Shown here: in pieces, positions 27,190 to 34,711 of the stretch
Position numbering within the stretch: position 1 is the first letter of the stretch
How the letters are laid out: the number at the start of each line of letters is the position of its first letter
From: Bacteroidia bacterium
Lineage (GTDB): Bacteria; Bacteroidota; Bacteroidia; B-17B0; Aurantibacillaceae
Reading direction: 5' to 3'
Assembly (NCBI GenBank): GCA_025455485.1
Contig: JALOMJ010000010.1
Coordinates: forward strand, 1-64,000
DNA length: 64,000 bases
The notes under the pieces: generated by a model
What the model was told of the DNA's origin: nothing
The model's database searches: none
What the model saw: only the letters and a program-made list of their open reading frames with translations
Position numbers and translations under genes: made by a program

Positions 27190-27795
27190 ATGAAACGCAC
27201 CAAAGAAGAAGCGCTCCTCACTAAGGAAAACATCATGAACAAGGGCCTGTCCCTTTTCGTTAAGCACGGTTTCAATCCCACCACCATGGACGACATCCTT
27301 GGCACCCTCAAACTTACCAAAGGGGCTTTCTATGGGCATTTCCTCAACAAGGAAGATCTCCTAAAACAAATACTCGAACGTGAGTTCCGTTTTATCTCCG
27401 AAATGGTTACGCTAGAATTTGTCAGCCACAAAACTGAGAAGCAACTGTTCCGTGACCTACTTCACAAGGTCATCAACAACTTTTACGACAACAAACGCTT
27501 TCGAAACGTCATTGAGCTCACCTGGTTCAAACTGGGGATTGATGTCTGCACCAAAATCATGGAGGACAAAACCACCTTCAACGAATATTTTATCGAGGAG
27601 GTCCAATCCACTTTAAACCGGGCACAGAAAAACAAACAACTCAAACCAAAGGTGCATCCCTATAACGCTGCCCTACAGATTACGGCCATGATCAATGGCA
27701 TCTACCGCCTGTATTTCGTCACCCACGAACAGTTCCGACACAAGGAAACCGCCATCAACATGATGGATGCCTACATTGAATCCACTTTTTTGTGA
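27190..27795 (+). CDS. TetR/AcrR family transcriptional regulator
   Basis: 201 residues. The N-terminal HTH runs through MNKGLSLFVKHGFN and MDDILGTLKLTKGAFYGHF (about 15-50), the usual TetR DNA-binding signature. The C-terminal ligand domain is all helical with no recognised ligand pattern. No efflux or catabolic gene is next to it, so it probably controls itself or island genes. The palindrome at 27163 is the likely operator. Confidence 0.92.
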   Translation: MKRTKEEALLTKENIMNKGLSLFVKHGFNPTTMDDILGTLKLTKGAFYGHFLNKEDLLKQILEREFRFISEMVTLEFVSHKTEKQLFRDLLHKVINNFYDNKRFRNVIELTWFKLGIDVCTKIMEDKTTFNEYFIEEVQSTLNRAQKNKQLKPKVHPYNAALQITAMINGIYRLYFVTHEQFRHKETAINMMDAYIESTFL

Positions 27796-27822
27796 AGCAA
27801 GCCATAATCCACTCCTGGCATT

Positions 27823-29373
27823 TTGCAAGAGTCTTCCAACATATCGGCTGCTGCATTTTTAAAGCAATACGAGTTTGCTCTCTTCGATCGTATTATCAGG
27901 GGCGACCTTTCTCCTTCCGTTTTAAGCAGCATTCACACTTCAAACTACCTTCATCTTTTGGGTTTTCAGGAATCCTCCTTCTATTACCTTACCATTGCAG
28001 TATACAAATCCAAAGCTGGTAACATCTCACTAACTCAGTACCGTAAACTGTTTTGTCTACACCCAACTGTGATCTGGCTGCGATTGAAAGAGCCAAGCTT
28101 GTTTGACCATCCCTCAAACTCTGAGCTTAATCAGAACATCATTACTGAACTAAATTTACGTCAGGATGAGATTCTCTCTTATTCATTCAACAAACAGAAC
28201 AACAAAACTACCTTCTACATTAAAACCCCGGCAGAAACGGATGCCCTAACGTCCAATGAGGTGAAGTTCTATTATTACAGCAAAATGCTAAACGATGAGG
28301 TTGCAAGGATTAAACTGGCCATACATCACAATGTGGTGAAATGCGAGTCCCACAGTCAAACCGAACACTACATCCACAACCAACAACAAGCCCTGGCTTC
28401 TTTATTTCTACAAATGCACAAACTCCTTGCTCCATCCAATTTTAAAGATGTGTATACTCAGGCCCTTGACTTCTCCCCAAAAGATATTCTCAACCTCACG
28501 TATGCTCAGCTCGAACACCTCATCCGATTCTTAGAGAAAAATTACTTAAAGTACGTCGACAGCAGTATTGAGATCGCCCACAGAACTGCACTCATTAAAT
28601 ACTATGGTTTAGATTACAAGTTTAAGCGTGTTAAATCCGTACTAATGCAGGCACCGATTTCCGCAAAGTTGGTGGAAGCGCTTTTTAAACCCTTTACTAA
28701 AATCGACGCGCTTTACGGACCTGAAAAGATAACCTATCGCGAACTGAATTATTTCAACACCTACATTTCCTATATTCAGGAATTTCTCAACCATACCGAG
28801 TCCCTCAACGATGCCAAATTGTTTCAGCTCCTAGTGGCTATCAATTACAATTCCCTTCACATATTATCCTTAAGAGTGGATTTCCTTCTAAAACAGATAG
28901 AAAACCATAACTCACCTGAAACGAAAATCGACTTCCTTTACGCTGAATTAAAAAGCCTTAACCAGATCCAGCAATACGCCCATTTGGCCTTCAGCCCAAA
29001 TATGCCTTCTTTAAAAGCTCAAATTACATCCTGGATAGAAGAAGAAATTCAATACCTCAGCCGTAAACTCTTACCAAAGAAACTTCAACAGATAAATTAT
29101 CCAGCTGCACATCCTGATCGGGTAAAAATTAAATCAGGCTTACCTGTATCTCAACTGGCCTATTTTTTTCGTTTGCTTTCCGATACTGGAGTGATTGATC
29201 ATAAAAACCAGCGCGACATCTTCCGCTTCATAGCCGATAATTTTGTCACTACTAAAACCTCTGAAATTTCTCCAGAAAGTATCTCCAGTAAATACTATAC
29301 GCCCGAAGGCTCCACAGTGGATGCCGTTCGTAGCAAGATCATCGAACTGCTCAACCGTGCGAAGGAAGATTGA
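27823..29373 (+). CDS. Hypothetical protein, possibly RteC-related
   Basis: 516 residues from a TTG at 27823; no ATG is near, so the start is uncertain. Mostly helical and soluble. The C-terminal about 75 residues (GLPVSQLAYFFRLLSDTGVI, then FIADNF, ISPESISSKYY, VRSKIIELLNRA) have the layout of the end of RteC, a regulator of Bacteroides conjugative-transposon excision, but the N-terminal two thirds are not recognisably RteC. Its position between integrase/TetR and the replication module supports a mobile-element role. Treat RteC kinship as a hypothesis. Confidence 0.6.
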   Translation: MQESSNISAAAFLKQYEFALFDRIIRGDLSPSVLSSIHTSNYLHLLGFQESSFYYLTIAVYKSKAGNISLTQYRKLFCLHPTVIWLRLKEPSLFDHPSNSELNQNIITELNLRQDEILSYSFNKQNNKTTFYIKTPAETDALTSNEVKFYYYSKMLNDEVARIKLAIHHNVVKCESHSQTEHYIHNQQQALASLFLQMHKLLAPSNFKDVYTQALDFSPKDILNLTYAQLEHLIRFLEKNYLKYVDSSIEIAHRTALIKYYGLDYKFKRVKSVLMQAPISAKLVEALFKPFTKIDALYGPEKITYRELNYFNTYISYIQEFLNHTESLNDAKLFQLLVAINYNSLHILSLRVDFLLKQIENHNSPETKIDFLYAELKSLNQIQQYAHLAFSPNMPSLKAQITSWIEEEIQYLSRKLLPKKLQQINYPAAHPDRVKIKSGLPVSQLAYFFRLLSDTGVIDHKNQRDIFRFIADNFVTTKTSEISPESISSKYYTPEGSTVDAVRSKIIELLNRAKED

Positions 29374-29554
29374 GCTGCCTCAATCGGTGAACTTCCACCA
29401 TCAGGCGCATACCAAAGCCTTCCATGTCCAATAAGTCCTCGTCTTTCGCGCGTAAAACCTGAACCAAATGCTCTATTTCGTGCAAGGCCATGAACTGCTG
29501 CATTTCCTCTCTTAGTTCCTCACGGACATCTTGTATTTGTAGTTCCCTGTACAT
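29351..29554 (-). CDS. Possible small hypothetical protein
   Basis: 67 residues from MYRELQIQDVREEL, charged and helical, converging on and overlapping the previous gene by 23 bp. The frame extends to 29635, but that part overlaps a foldback structure and reads poorly. The protein-like composition (REEMQQFMALHEIEHLVQVL) is the main support; no family is recognised and no ribosome-binding site is evident. Confidence 0.35.
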   Translation of the reverse strand: MYRELQIQDVREELREEMQQFMALHEIEHLVQVLRAKDEDLLDMEGFGMRLMVEVHRLRQLNLPSHG

Positions 29555-29611
29555 ATAAAAAATGAGCGTGGGACATTCAGCAATCGGTAAACAGGCACCA
29601 CCAAGTGCCCA

Positions 29612-29664
29612 CACTCCCAATAAACTGAAGCCCACGCCGTGGTGGGCGATTTTTTCTGGGAGTG
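29612..29664. terminator. Nested foldback, possible terminator
   Basis: Inner hairpin GCCCAC-GCCGTG-GTGGGC (29630-29647) followed by GATTTTTTC, enclosed by CACTCCCA/TGGGAGTG (29612-29619 with 29657-29664). On the plus strand it looks like a terminator for the 27823-29373 gene. The rest of 29665-29819 holds only a small AATAGC/GCTATT hairpin near 29697-29712. Confidence 0.5.
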
Positions 29665-29819
29665 TTTAAAATTGGTGGTTTTGTTTACCCTAAAAAATAG
29701 CTATCGCTATTACTAATATGTCATTGTCTCTTCAACAAATATACCCAAAATTCAGGCTTTGGTTTTTCAGCGCCGAAAAACTTTTTTCACATAGCACATT
29801 GTAAATCAAGTTTCTAAAA

Positions 29820-29835
29820 GGGGTTGTACAACCCC
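29820..29835. promoter_or_regulatory. Perfect 16-bp palindrome upstream of the HTH gene
   Basis: GGGGTTGTACAACCCC, a perfect palindrome 59 bp before the HTH-protein ATG. A nearby CAACCC repeats one half. It is a plausible operator for the small HTH protein or for another island regulator. Confidence 0.4.
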
Positions 29836-29894
29836 CTGCAACCCTTGTTTTTTGGCGCTTTGCCTTCTATTTGTACCATAAAAAATGCAGACAA

Positions 29895-30182
29895 ATGGCA
29901 ACAACAATTATTACCCAGGAAGATCTTCAGGTTTTCAAAACCGAGCTCCTCGAAGAAATTGAAAAACTAATCCAGCAAAAACCTGATCCTGTTCCCGAGG
30001 GAAAATGGTTAAAGTCCCATCAGGTCATGCGCATGCTGGGTATTTCTCCGGGCACCTTACAAAACATGCGCATTAACGGCACCATTCCCTATTCCAAGGT
30101 AGGAGGGGTAATCTTTTACAACAACGAGGACATCAATGCCATCATGCGTCACCACAAAAGAAACGGAACCCATGAGCGCTAA
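29895..30182 (+). CDS. Small helix-turn-helix (excisionase-type) protein
   Basis: 95 residues from MATTIITQEDLQ; an earlier in-frame TTG at 29871 is less likely. The N-terminal helix (about 8-35) is followed by a MerR/Xis-like winged HTH: WLKSHQVMRMLGISPGTLQNMRINGTIPYSKVGG. Such proteins are very common on Bacteroidetes mobile elements as excisionases or regulators. The stop overlaps the next gene by 11 bp (ATGAGCGCTAA), so the pair is translationally coupled. Confidence 0.87.
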   Translation: MATTIITQEDLQVFKTELLEEIEKLIQQKPDPVPEGKWLKSHQVMRMLGISPGTLQNMRINGTIPYSKVGGVIFYNNEDINAIMRHHKRNGTHER

Positions 30183-31074
30183 TTCAAAAGTCAACTTTAT
30201 TCAACACCTTCTGGCGATCTCCCATAAGTTTATCGCCGACAAGCGCCTAAGCCCATGGCACATCAGTCTTTATTACGCCCTGTTTCAGAGTTGGAACCTG
30301 GCCAAATTCAACAACCCGGTTTCCATCAGTCGTTCAGAGTTAATGGGTGCCTCTAAAATTGGTTCTGCCAACACTTACACAAAATGCCTGAGAGAGTTGG
30401 ACGCTTGGGGCTATTTAAAATACAATCCCTCCTATAATCCTCACCTCGGTAGCTTGGTTTACATGTACACTTTCGATAAGGGTAGTGATAAAGGTAGTGA
30501 TAAAGGTACTGGTCATGGTAGTGATAATGGTAGTGATAAAGCTCCTGTAATAGCAGTGATACCTTATATAAACAGTATAAACAATACAAACATTATAAAC
30601 AAGAGAAAGAGAGAAAACAACCACTCGCTCACAAACAAAACATCATATGAAAAATCAAAAAAGAAAATTCCGTCACCAGTTAAAACCAAAATTCAGAGAT
30701 CGGGAAAAAAAACGGACATCTCAGAAAAAAAAGAAAAGTTCCGCGAAAAGAAAAAAAAAGATCCAGCAACGATTGATTGGTCACATCGAGCGAAGTCGAG
30801 ATGCAAACGGCCGCTTCTGCAGCAAGTCCTCAATTACTTCAAAGAAAAAGCCTGGCCGGAAATTGAAGCTCAAAAGTATTTCAATCACTATCAGAGCAAC
30901 GGTTGGTTAGTCGGCGGCAAAACCCCCATGAACGATTGGCAAGCCTCCGCCGAAAAATGGATGCTCAACAGTTCCGCGTTCAAAAAACCAATAGTCACCC
31001 CTCGTCCAACAGAAAAATTGACGCCTGATAATCTCAACACCACAACCAACAAAAATTACAATGAACCTCTATAA
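30172..31074 (+). CDS. Mobile-element replication initiator-like protein
   Basis: 300 residues from ATG 30172. An N-terminal winged-helix domain (about 5-95; LSPWHISLYYALFQSWNL, ISRSELMGASKIGSANTYTK) is followed by a tetrapeptide repeat GSDKGSDKGTGHGSDNGSDK, a Lys/Asn-rich linker (about 130-205) and a C-terminal domain ending NGWLVGGKTPMNDWQASAEKW. The plan matches lambda-O-like or DnaD-like initiators of integrative elements. The DnaC-like gene that follows after a 329-bp gap supports this. Biochemical role is inferred from layout, not from a catalytic motif. Confidence 0.72.
   Translation: MSANSKVNFIQHLLAISHKFIADKRLSPWHISLYYALFQSWNLAKFNNPVSISRSELMGASKIGSANTYTKCLRELDAWGYLKYNPSYNPHLGSLVYMYTFDKGSDKGSDKGTGHGSDNGSDKAPVIAVIPYINSINNTNIINKRKRENNHSLTNKTSYEKSKKKIPSPVKTKIQRSGKKTDISEKKEKFREKKKKDPATIDWSHRAKSRCKRPLLQQVLNYFKEKAWPEIEAQKYFNHYQSNGWLVGGKTPMNDWQASAEKWMLNSSAFKKPIVTPRPTEKLTPDNLNTTTNKNYNEPL
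30481..30540 (+). repeat. Five exact-phase 12-bp iteron-like repeats
   Basis: Units at 30481, 30493, 30505, 30517 and 30529 with consensus GGTAGTGATAAA; three are identical, one differs by one base, and one is diverged. They lie in the replication protein's coding sequence and are followed by a very A/T-rich, A-strand-biased tract (about 30560-30760). Confidence 0.85.
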
Positions 31075-31127
31075 TCCCCGAGCACCTTCCTAAGTCTCAA
31101 ATCCTCCGTTAGCCCATCACGCTAGCC

Positions 31128-31327
31128 GACCTTCGAAAAATGCCTTAGCAAGTCAAGGGGCATTTTGAGCGTGGGCTTCGCGCTAAGCAAACGCAGCCTG
31201 CGTAATTCAGCAAATGTATTTAGCAGGTAATGCCGCAGGCCTTGTTTGCGGGGCAAAATGGACCGTAGAGTTGCAAGGCATTTTTCGGAAGTCTTGATTT
31301 TTGGTTCTTTTCATCAAGGAAAAGAAC
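31128..31327. repeat. Long foldback element E1
   Basis: Fills most of the 329-bp gap between the replication gene and the DnaC-like gene. The outer arms 31128-31151 and 31271-31293 pair over about 22 positions with three single-base bulges. Inner stems are CATTTTG/CAAAATG (31161 with 31254), GCAAAC/GTTTGC (31187 with 31244) and GCCTGCG/CGCAGGC (31196 with 31234). A separate hairpin, GTTCTTTTC/GAAAAGAAC, ends the element (31304-31327). No open frame is credible. The design and the final hairpin match element E2 at 43537-43776. Confidence 0.72.
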
Positions 31328-31403
31328 ATAGAAAATATGACCTGTAGGATACCATTCACCTTTTCATTTCATCCTTCACCAAATCAAACCAAAAAAGAAT
31401 AAA

Positions 31404-32015
31404 ATGACCCATTTCAAATACGAACACGCCATCCAATGGCTCCAAAAAAGAGGACGAGAAACCATCCATCCGGAATACCGGATCCTGGACGAAGAAAAAG
31501 ACCTCCTAAAAAAGCTTTTGTGTTACTTTTTAAAGGACAAAGACACCGCTCCCTACCTTGGAATCAATTTAAACAAAGGAATCCTTCTAAACGGACCTAT
31601 TGGCTGCGGCAAAACCAGCCTCATGAAATTAATGAGGTTCTATGAACCGGCCAACAATCGTTTCATCCTAAAATCCTGCCGCGACATCAGCTTTGAATTC
31701 ATCCAGCAGGGCTACGAAGTCATTTCCAAATACAGTAACCGCAGCTTTAACAATTTCGAGCCCGTCACTTATTGTTTTGACGACCTCGGTGCTGAACGCA
31801 ACATCAAGTACTTCGGTAACGAATGCAACGTCCTGGCTGAGGTCCTTCTAAGCCGATACGATCTTTTCACCTCCCGCAAACTCATCACCCACATCACCAC
31901 CAACCTCTCAGCCACAGAAATTGAAAGTTATTATGGTAATCGCCTCAGGTCTCGCTTGCGGGAAATGTTTAATCTCATTGCGTTTCGGCATGTTTCTGGT
32001 GACAAAAGAAAGTAA
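31404..32015 (+). CDS. DnaC-like AAA+ ATPase (helicase loader-like)
   Basis: 203 residues. Walker A GPIGCGKT (64-71), Walker B YCFDDLG (D126, D127), a sensor-1 type HITTN stretch and an arginine-finger region GNRLRSRLREMFN near the end. This is the DnaC/IstB-like ATPase class that loads replicative helicase or assists transposases. Following the initiator-like gene, a helicase-loader role for island replication is most likely. No transposase gene is nearby, which argues against IstB. Confidence 0.86.
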   Translation: MTHFKYEHAIQWLQKRGRETIHPEYRILDEEKDLLKKLLCYFLKDKDTAPYLGINLNKGILLNGPIGCGKTSLMKLMRFYEPANNRFILKSCRDISFEFIQQGYEVISKYSNRSFNNFEPVTYCFDDLGAERNIKYFGNECNVLAEVLLSRYDLFTSRKLITHITTNLSATEIESYYGNRLRSRLREMFNLIAFRHVSGDKRK

Positions 32016-32100
32016 GAATTTAATACACACTCAACTCAATATTGGATTATATTCGCTCCCCCTTTCAACAAATACCTATCAACCAAATATATTTTCAACA

Positions 32101-32340
32101 ATGAAACTCCTTTGTAAAATAGTTCTTGAAGAATACGGTTTTATAGAACTACCTGAAAACATCGGCCCCGATGTCATAATGGCGAAAGACAATTTTAATC
32201 TTACCCTTAAGCCGGATGGAGCATGCCATTATTTAAATCTCGGGATTAATTACCCGGTTAAAGATCTTGCTGGGCTGAAGAAATTGTACAAGGAGGTGAA
32301 AGGAATGGAACTAAGTGAAATAAAGCTTAACCTAATTTAA
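32101..32340 (+). CDS. Small hypothetical protein
   Basis: 79 residues from ATG 32101 (MKLLCKIVLEEYGF). The frame is open from 31921, but that part overlaps the ATPase gene. The sequence alternates short strands and helices (FNLTLKPDGACHYLNLGINY, then DLAGLKKLYKEVKGM), as in a compact alpha-beta domain. No family is recognised. Confidence 0.5.
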   Translation: MKLLCKIVLEEYGFIELPENIGPDVIMAKDNFNLTLKPDGACHYLNLGINYPVKDLAGLKKLYKEVKGMELSEIKLNLI

Positions 32341-32408
32341 TCAAGCGCAACGTCTTGTTTTGGGATTGTGTTTTACAATTCAAAAAATCTACTTACAAGC
32401 CCTCTACT

Positions 32409-32481
32409 AAGTATTTATACCTAGTGCGTCTGTTAAAAAACACACATTGCATGCGCAAGTGCAGTTCAGCCATTATATTTG
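32409..32481 (+). promoter_or_regulatory. Promoter region of the two-component operon with GTATTTATAC box
   Basis: AAGTATTTATACCTAG at 32409-32424 carries the decamer GTATTTATAC (32411-32420). ATTGCATGCG follows at 32446-32455, and TATATTTG at 32474-32481 fits the Bacteroidota -7 element. The decamer ends 98 bp before the operon's first start and recurs upstream of two T9SS genes. Confidence 0.6.
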
Positions 32482-32517
32482 CTTCATTGTGCGCTGTAAT
32501 AAAACCCAATAGCAACC

Positions 32518-33144
32518 TTGTATTATCTCTTTCGCAATATCTCCATCCTTTCTGCTCTGCCTCCGCTCATTGCCCTCTTATTCGTATTTAAAACCAAAAA
32601 CCCCATCAAAATACCACTTCTGGTATTGTGCCTGTCTGCTGCTTTATCTGATGGTATTTGTTACCTGCTAGCGAAACAAGGTATTGGTTCAATAACAGTT
32701 TGGTTCATTTACACAATATTCGAAGGCCTCTCCATTTTTGCCCTGTATGCCTTGGCTATCGAAAGGAAGTCTGCCATGCGGCTTATAACACCAATTACTT
32801 TAACTTTTTTACTCATCGCAGTCCTTACGATACTCAATTCCTGGTCCAACGAATGGCTCTCTTCTTTCGAAGCACTTGCGGTGGTATTTATTAGCACCCG
32901 GTATTTTTTCTATCTACTTAAAAACCCAATGCACATCCACATCACAGGCTATTATTTCTTTTGGATCAACGCCGCCTTCTTCTACTATTTTGCAAGCAGT
33001 TTTTTATTTTTCTATTTTGAAAACACCTTACGTACTATCCCCCCTCCCCACATCCATAAGGTGTATAGCTTACATCTCTTCAATAACCTGCTTTATAACC
33101 TTACCTTAGCTTTTGGTATATGGAAACTGAAAACCAGAGCTTAA
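32518..33144 (+). CDS. Polytopic membrane protein of the two-component operon
   Basis: 208 residues from a TTG; no better start lies in frame. About seven hydrophobic segments (from ISILSALPPLIALLFVF to LYNLTLAFGIW) indicate an inner-membrane protein with short loops. No enzyme motif is seen. Its 3' end overlaps the histidine kinase gene by 25 bp, so it may be the sensing partner of that kinase, which itself has almost no external domain. This pairing is inference. Confidence 0.68.
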   Translation: MYYLFRNISILSALPPLIALLFVFKTKNPIKIPLLVLCLSAALSDGICYLLAKQGIGSITVWFIYTIFEGLSIFALYALAIERKSAMRLITPITLTFLLIAVLTILNSWSNEWLSSFEALAVVFISTRYFFYLLKNPMHIHITGYYFFWINAAFFYYFASSFLFFYFENTLRTIPPPHIHKVYSLHLFNNLLYNLTLAFGIWKLKTRA

Positions 33145-33938
33145 CTATCCTTCTTGCAGGTGCTTCCGCATCATTGGTGCTTGCACTATTGATTATCATT
33201 TTTGTCGTTGTTTATCAAAACAAATTGTACGCGTTAAATCTGTTCACCAAAAAGCTACAGGAAAATCAACAGAAACAACTCTTTCAAGCCGTAAGCCAGG
33301 CTGAAAACCAGGAAAGAGAACGTGTTGCTGCCAATTTACACGACGACACAGGTATGAATTTATCATTACTGAAACAAAACATACTCCGTCAGCAAACCCA
33401 GCTTCCTCCTGAAACGGCCGCACAAATTCAACAACAAAATATTCAACTCATTGATAAAACAGTGGCCGATCTATCCAATAATATTTTCGAATTAAGCCCG
33501 CGTTACCTTCTAAAACATGGTTTATCAAAATCCATTCAAAACGATCTTGGTCTGCTTCGTGAGGGATTGGCAATTCAATCCACATTCAGCGCCACGTTAT
33601 CAGAAGGACATGAACACTATTTTGAATCCCAGGCTTTAATTAATATCTATCGCCTTTGGAAAGAATTATTGAACAATCTGGTTAAACACAGCAAGTCTAC
33701 CAACATGGATGTAAGTCTGCTCTACTCAAAAACAAAATTACAACTCAACATACGGCACAACGGCATACAACTCGATAACCAAATGGTTGGTAAACTTAAA
33801 GAAGAATCCAAGGGCTTTGGCTTAAAATCAATCGAAGCCCGGCTTTATATACTTAATGCCGTTATAAACTATTCTTCCGCTCAACACAAGGCATTAATTG
33901 AACTTCATATTCCCTTCAAATATGTCCCAAACAATTAA
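33120..33938 (+). CDS. Sensor histidine kinase (HisKA_3, NarX/LytS-like)
   Basis: 272 residues. One N-terminal membrane segment (9-33), a short coiled region, a HisKA_3 dimer domain with the phospho-acceptor in RVAANLHDDTG (H74), then a HATPase domain with an N-box (ELLNNLVKHSK, about 182) and G-box GFGLKSIEARL. It lacks a periplasmic sensor domain. It partners with the LuxR-type regulator whose gene starts 17 bp before this one ends. Confidence 0.92.
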   Translation: METENQSLTILLAGASASLVLALLIIIFVVVYQNKLYALNLFTKKLQENQQKQLFQAVSQAENQERERVAANLHDDTGMNLSLLKQNILRQQTQLPPETAAQIQQQNIQLIDKTVADLSNNIFELSPRYLLKHGLSKSIQNDLGLLREGLAIQSTFSATLSEGHEHYFESQALINIYRLWKELLNNLVKHSKSTNMDVSLLYSKTKLQLNIRHNGIQLDNQMVGKLKEESKGFGLKSIEARLYILNAVINYSSAQHKALIELHIPFKYVPNN

Positions 33939-34575
33939 AATCGGTATCGCCGAAGATCACCTTTTGTTCCGTCAGGGATTTATGGCTTTGCTTAAACCCA
34001 TTAATAACCTGCAAGTTATTTTTGATGTGTCCAACGGTGTAGAACTACTTCTGGCACTTGAAAATGAACAACCCGATATTATTTTTCTTGATATTGAAAT
34101 GCCTGAAATGGGAGGCGAAGAGGCACTATTGCATCTCAAAATACAATATCCACACATTAAAATTGTTATGCTAAGTATGTACTTTCAGCCGGCCTACAAA
34201 ACAGAATACCTCAGCAATGGTGCTCACGCTTTTCTTGAAAAAACCGCGCACATCAATAAGATACTCGAAACCATTTACACGCTTTGCCCCGATAAACAAA
34301 ACATAATATCTGGCTCCGGGCATGGCGCAATTGATGGTGCCTCAACAAGTCCGGTATTCTCCCCACCAATCCTACCAATTAAAAAACAATTGTCCCCAAG
34401 GGAAATAGAGATTATAAAATTAATTTGTGCAGGCCATTCCAGTAAAGAAATTGCCGTTAAAATGGAGCTCAGTAAAAGAACTGTAGACAGCCACCGCTTT
34501 TCAATACTCAAAAAAACCGGTATCAAAAAAAACATAGCGCTTTGTGCTTTTGCACGCAAACACAAGCTTCTTTAA
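33922..34575 (+). CDS. LuxR/NarL-family response regulator
   Basis: 217 residues from MSQTIKIGIAEDH. A receiver domain with acidic pocket E11/D12 and phospho-acceptor D57 (DIIFLDIEMPEMGG), a linker, and a C-terminal LuxR HTH (LSPREIEIIKLICAGHSSKE, then KMELSKRTVDSHRF). It overlaps the kinase gene by 17 bp. It is the best candidate to bind the GTATTTATAC boxes upstream of its own operon and of two surface-protein genes. Confidence 0.94.
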   Translation: MSQTIKIGIAEDHLLFRQGFMALLKPINNLQVIFDVSNGVELLLALENEQPDIIFLDIEMPEMGGEEALLHLKIQYPHIKIVMLSMYFQPAYKTEYLSNGAHAFLEKTAHINKILETIYTLCPDKQNIISGSGHGAIDGASTSPVFSPPILPIKKQLSPREIEIIKLICAGHSSKEIAVKMELSKRTVDSHRFSILKKTGIKKNIALCAFARKHKLL

Positions 34576-34605
34576 GCTAGTCTGTTCATTTCTAAGGTAA
34601 TGAAT

Positions 34606-34656
34606 AAGTATTTATACCTATGTTCTTTAATGTGTGAAGGTGCTCTTTGAATGAGC
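34606..34656 (+). promoter_or_regulatory. GTATTTATAC box and TTTGAATGAG block before first FN3 surface protein
   Basis: AAGTATTTATACCTAT (decamer at 34608-34617) ends 95 bp before the start codon. TTTGAATGAG at 34646-34655 follows, with the same spacing from the decamer as at the SBBP gene. Confidence 0.6.
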
Positions 34657-34711
34657 GAAAGAATGGCATCTTCTTTCAATTACAATTAACTTAGATTTAA
34701 ACTTCTATGTT

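Noticed and set aside
31404-32015. DnaC-like ATPase read as IstB of an IS21 element
   Set aside because: No IstA-type transposase is adjacent and the gene follows an initiator-like protein instead.
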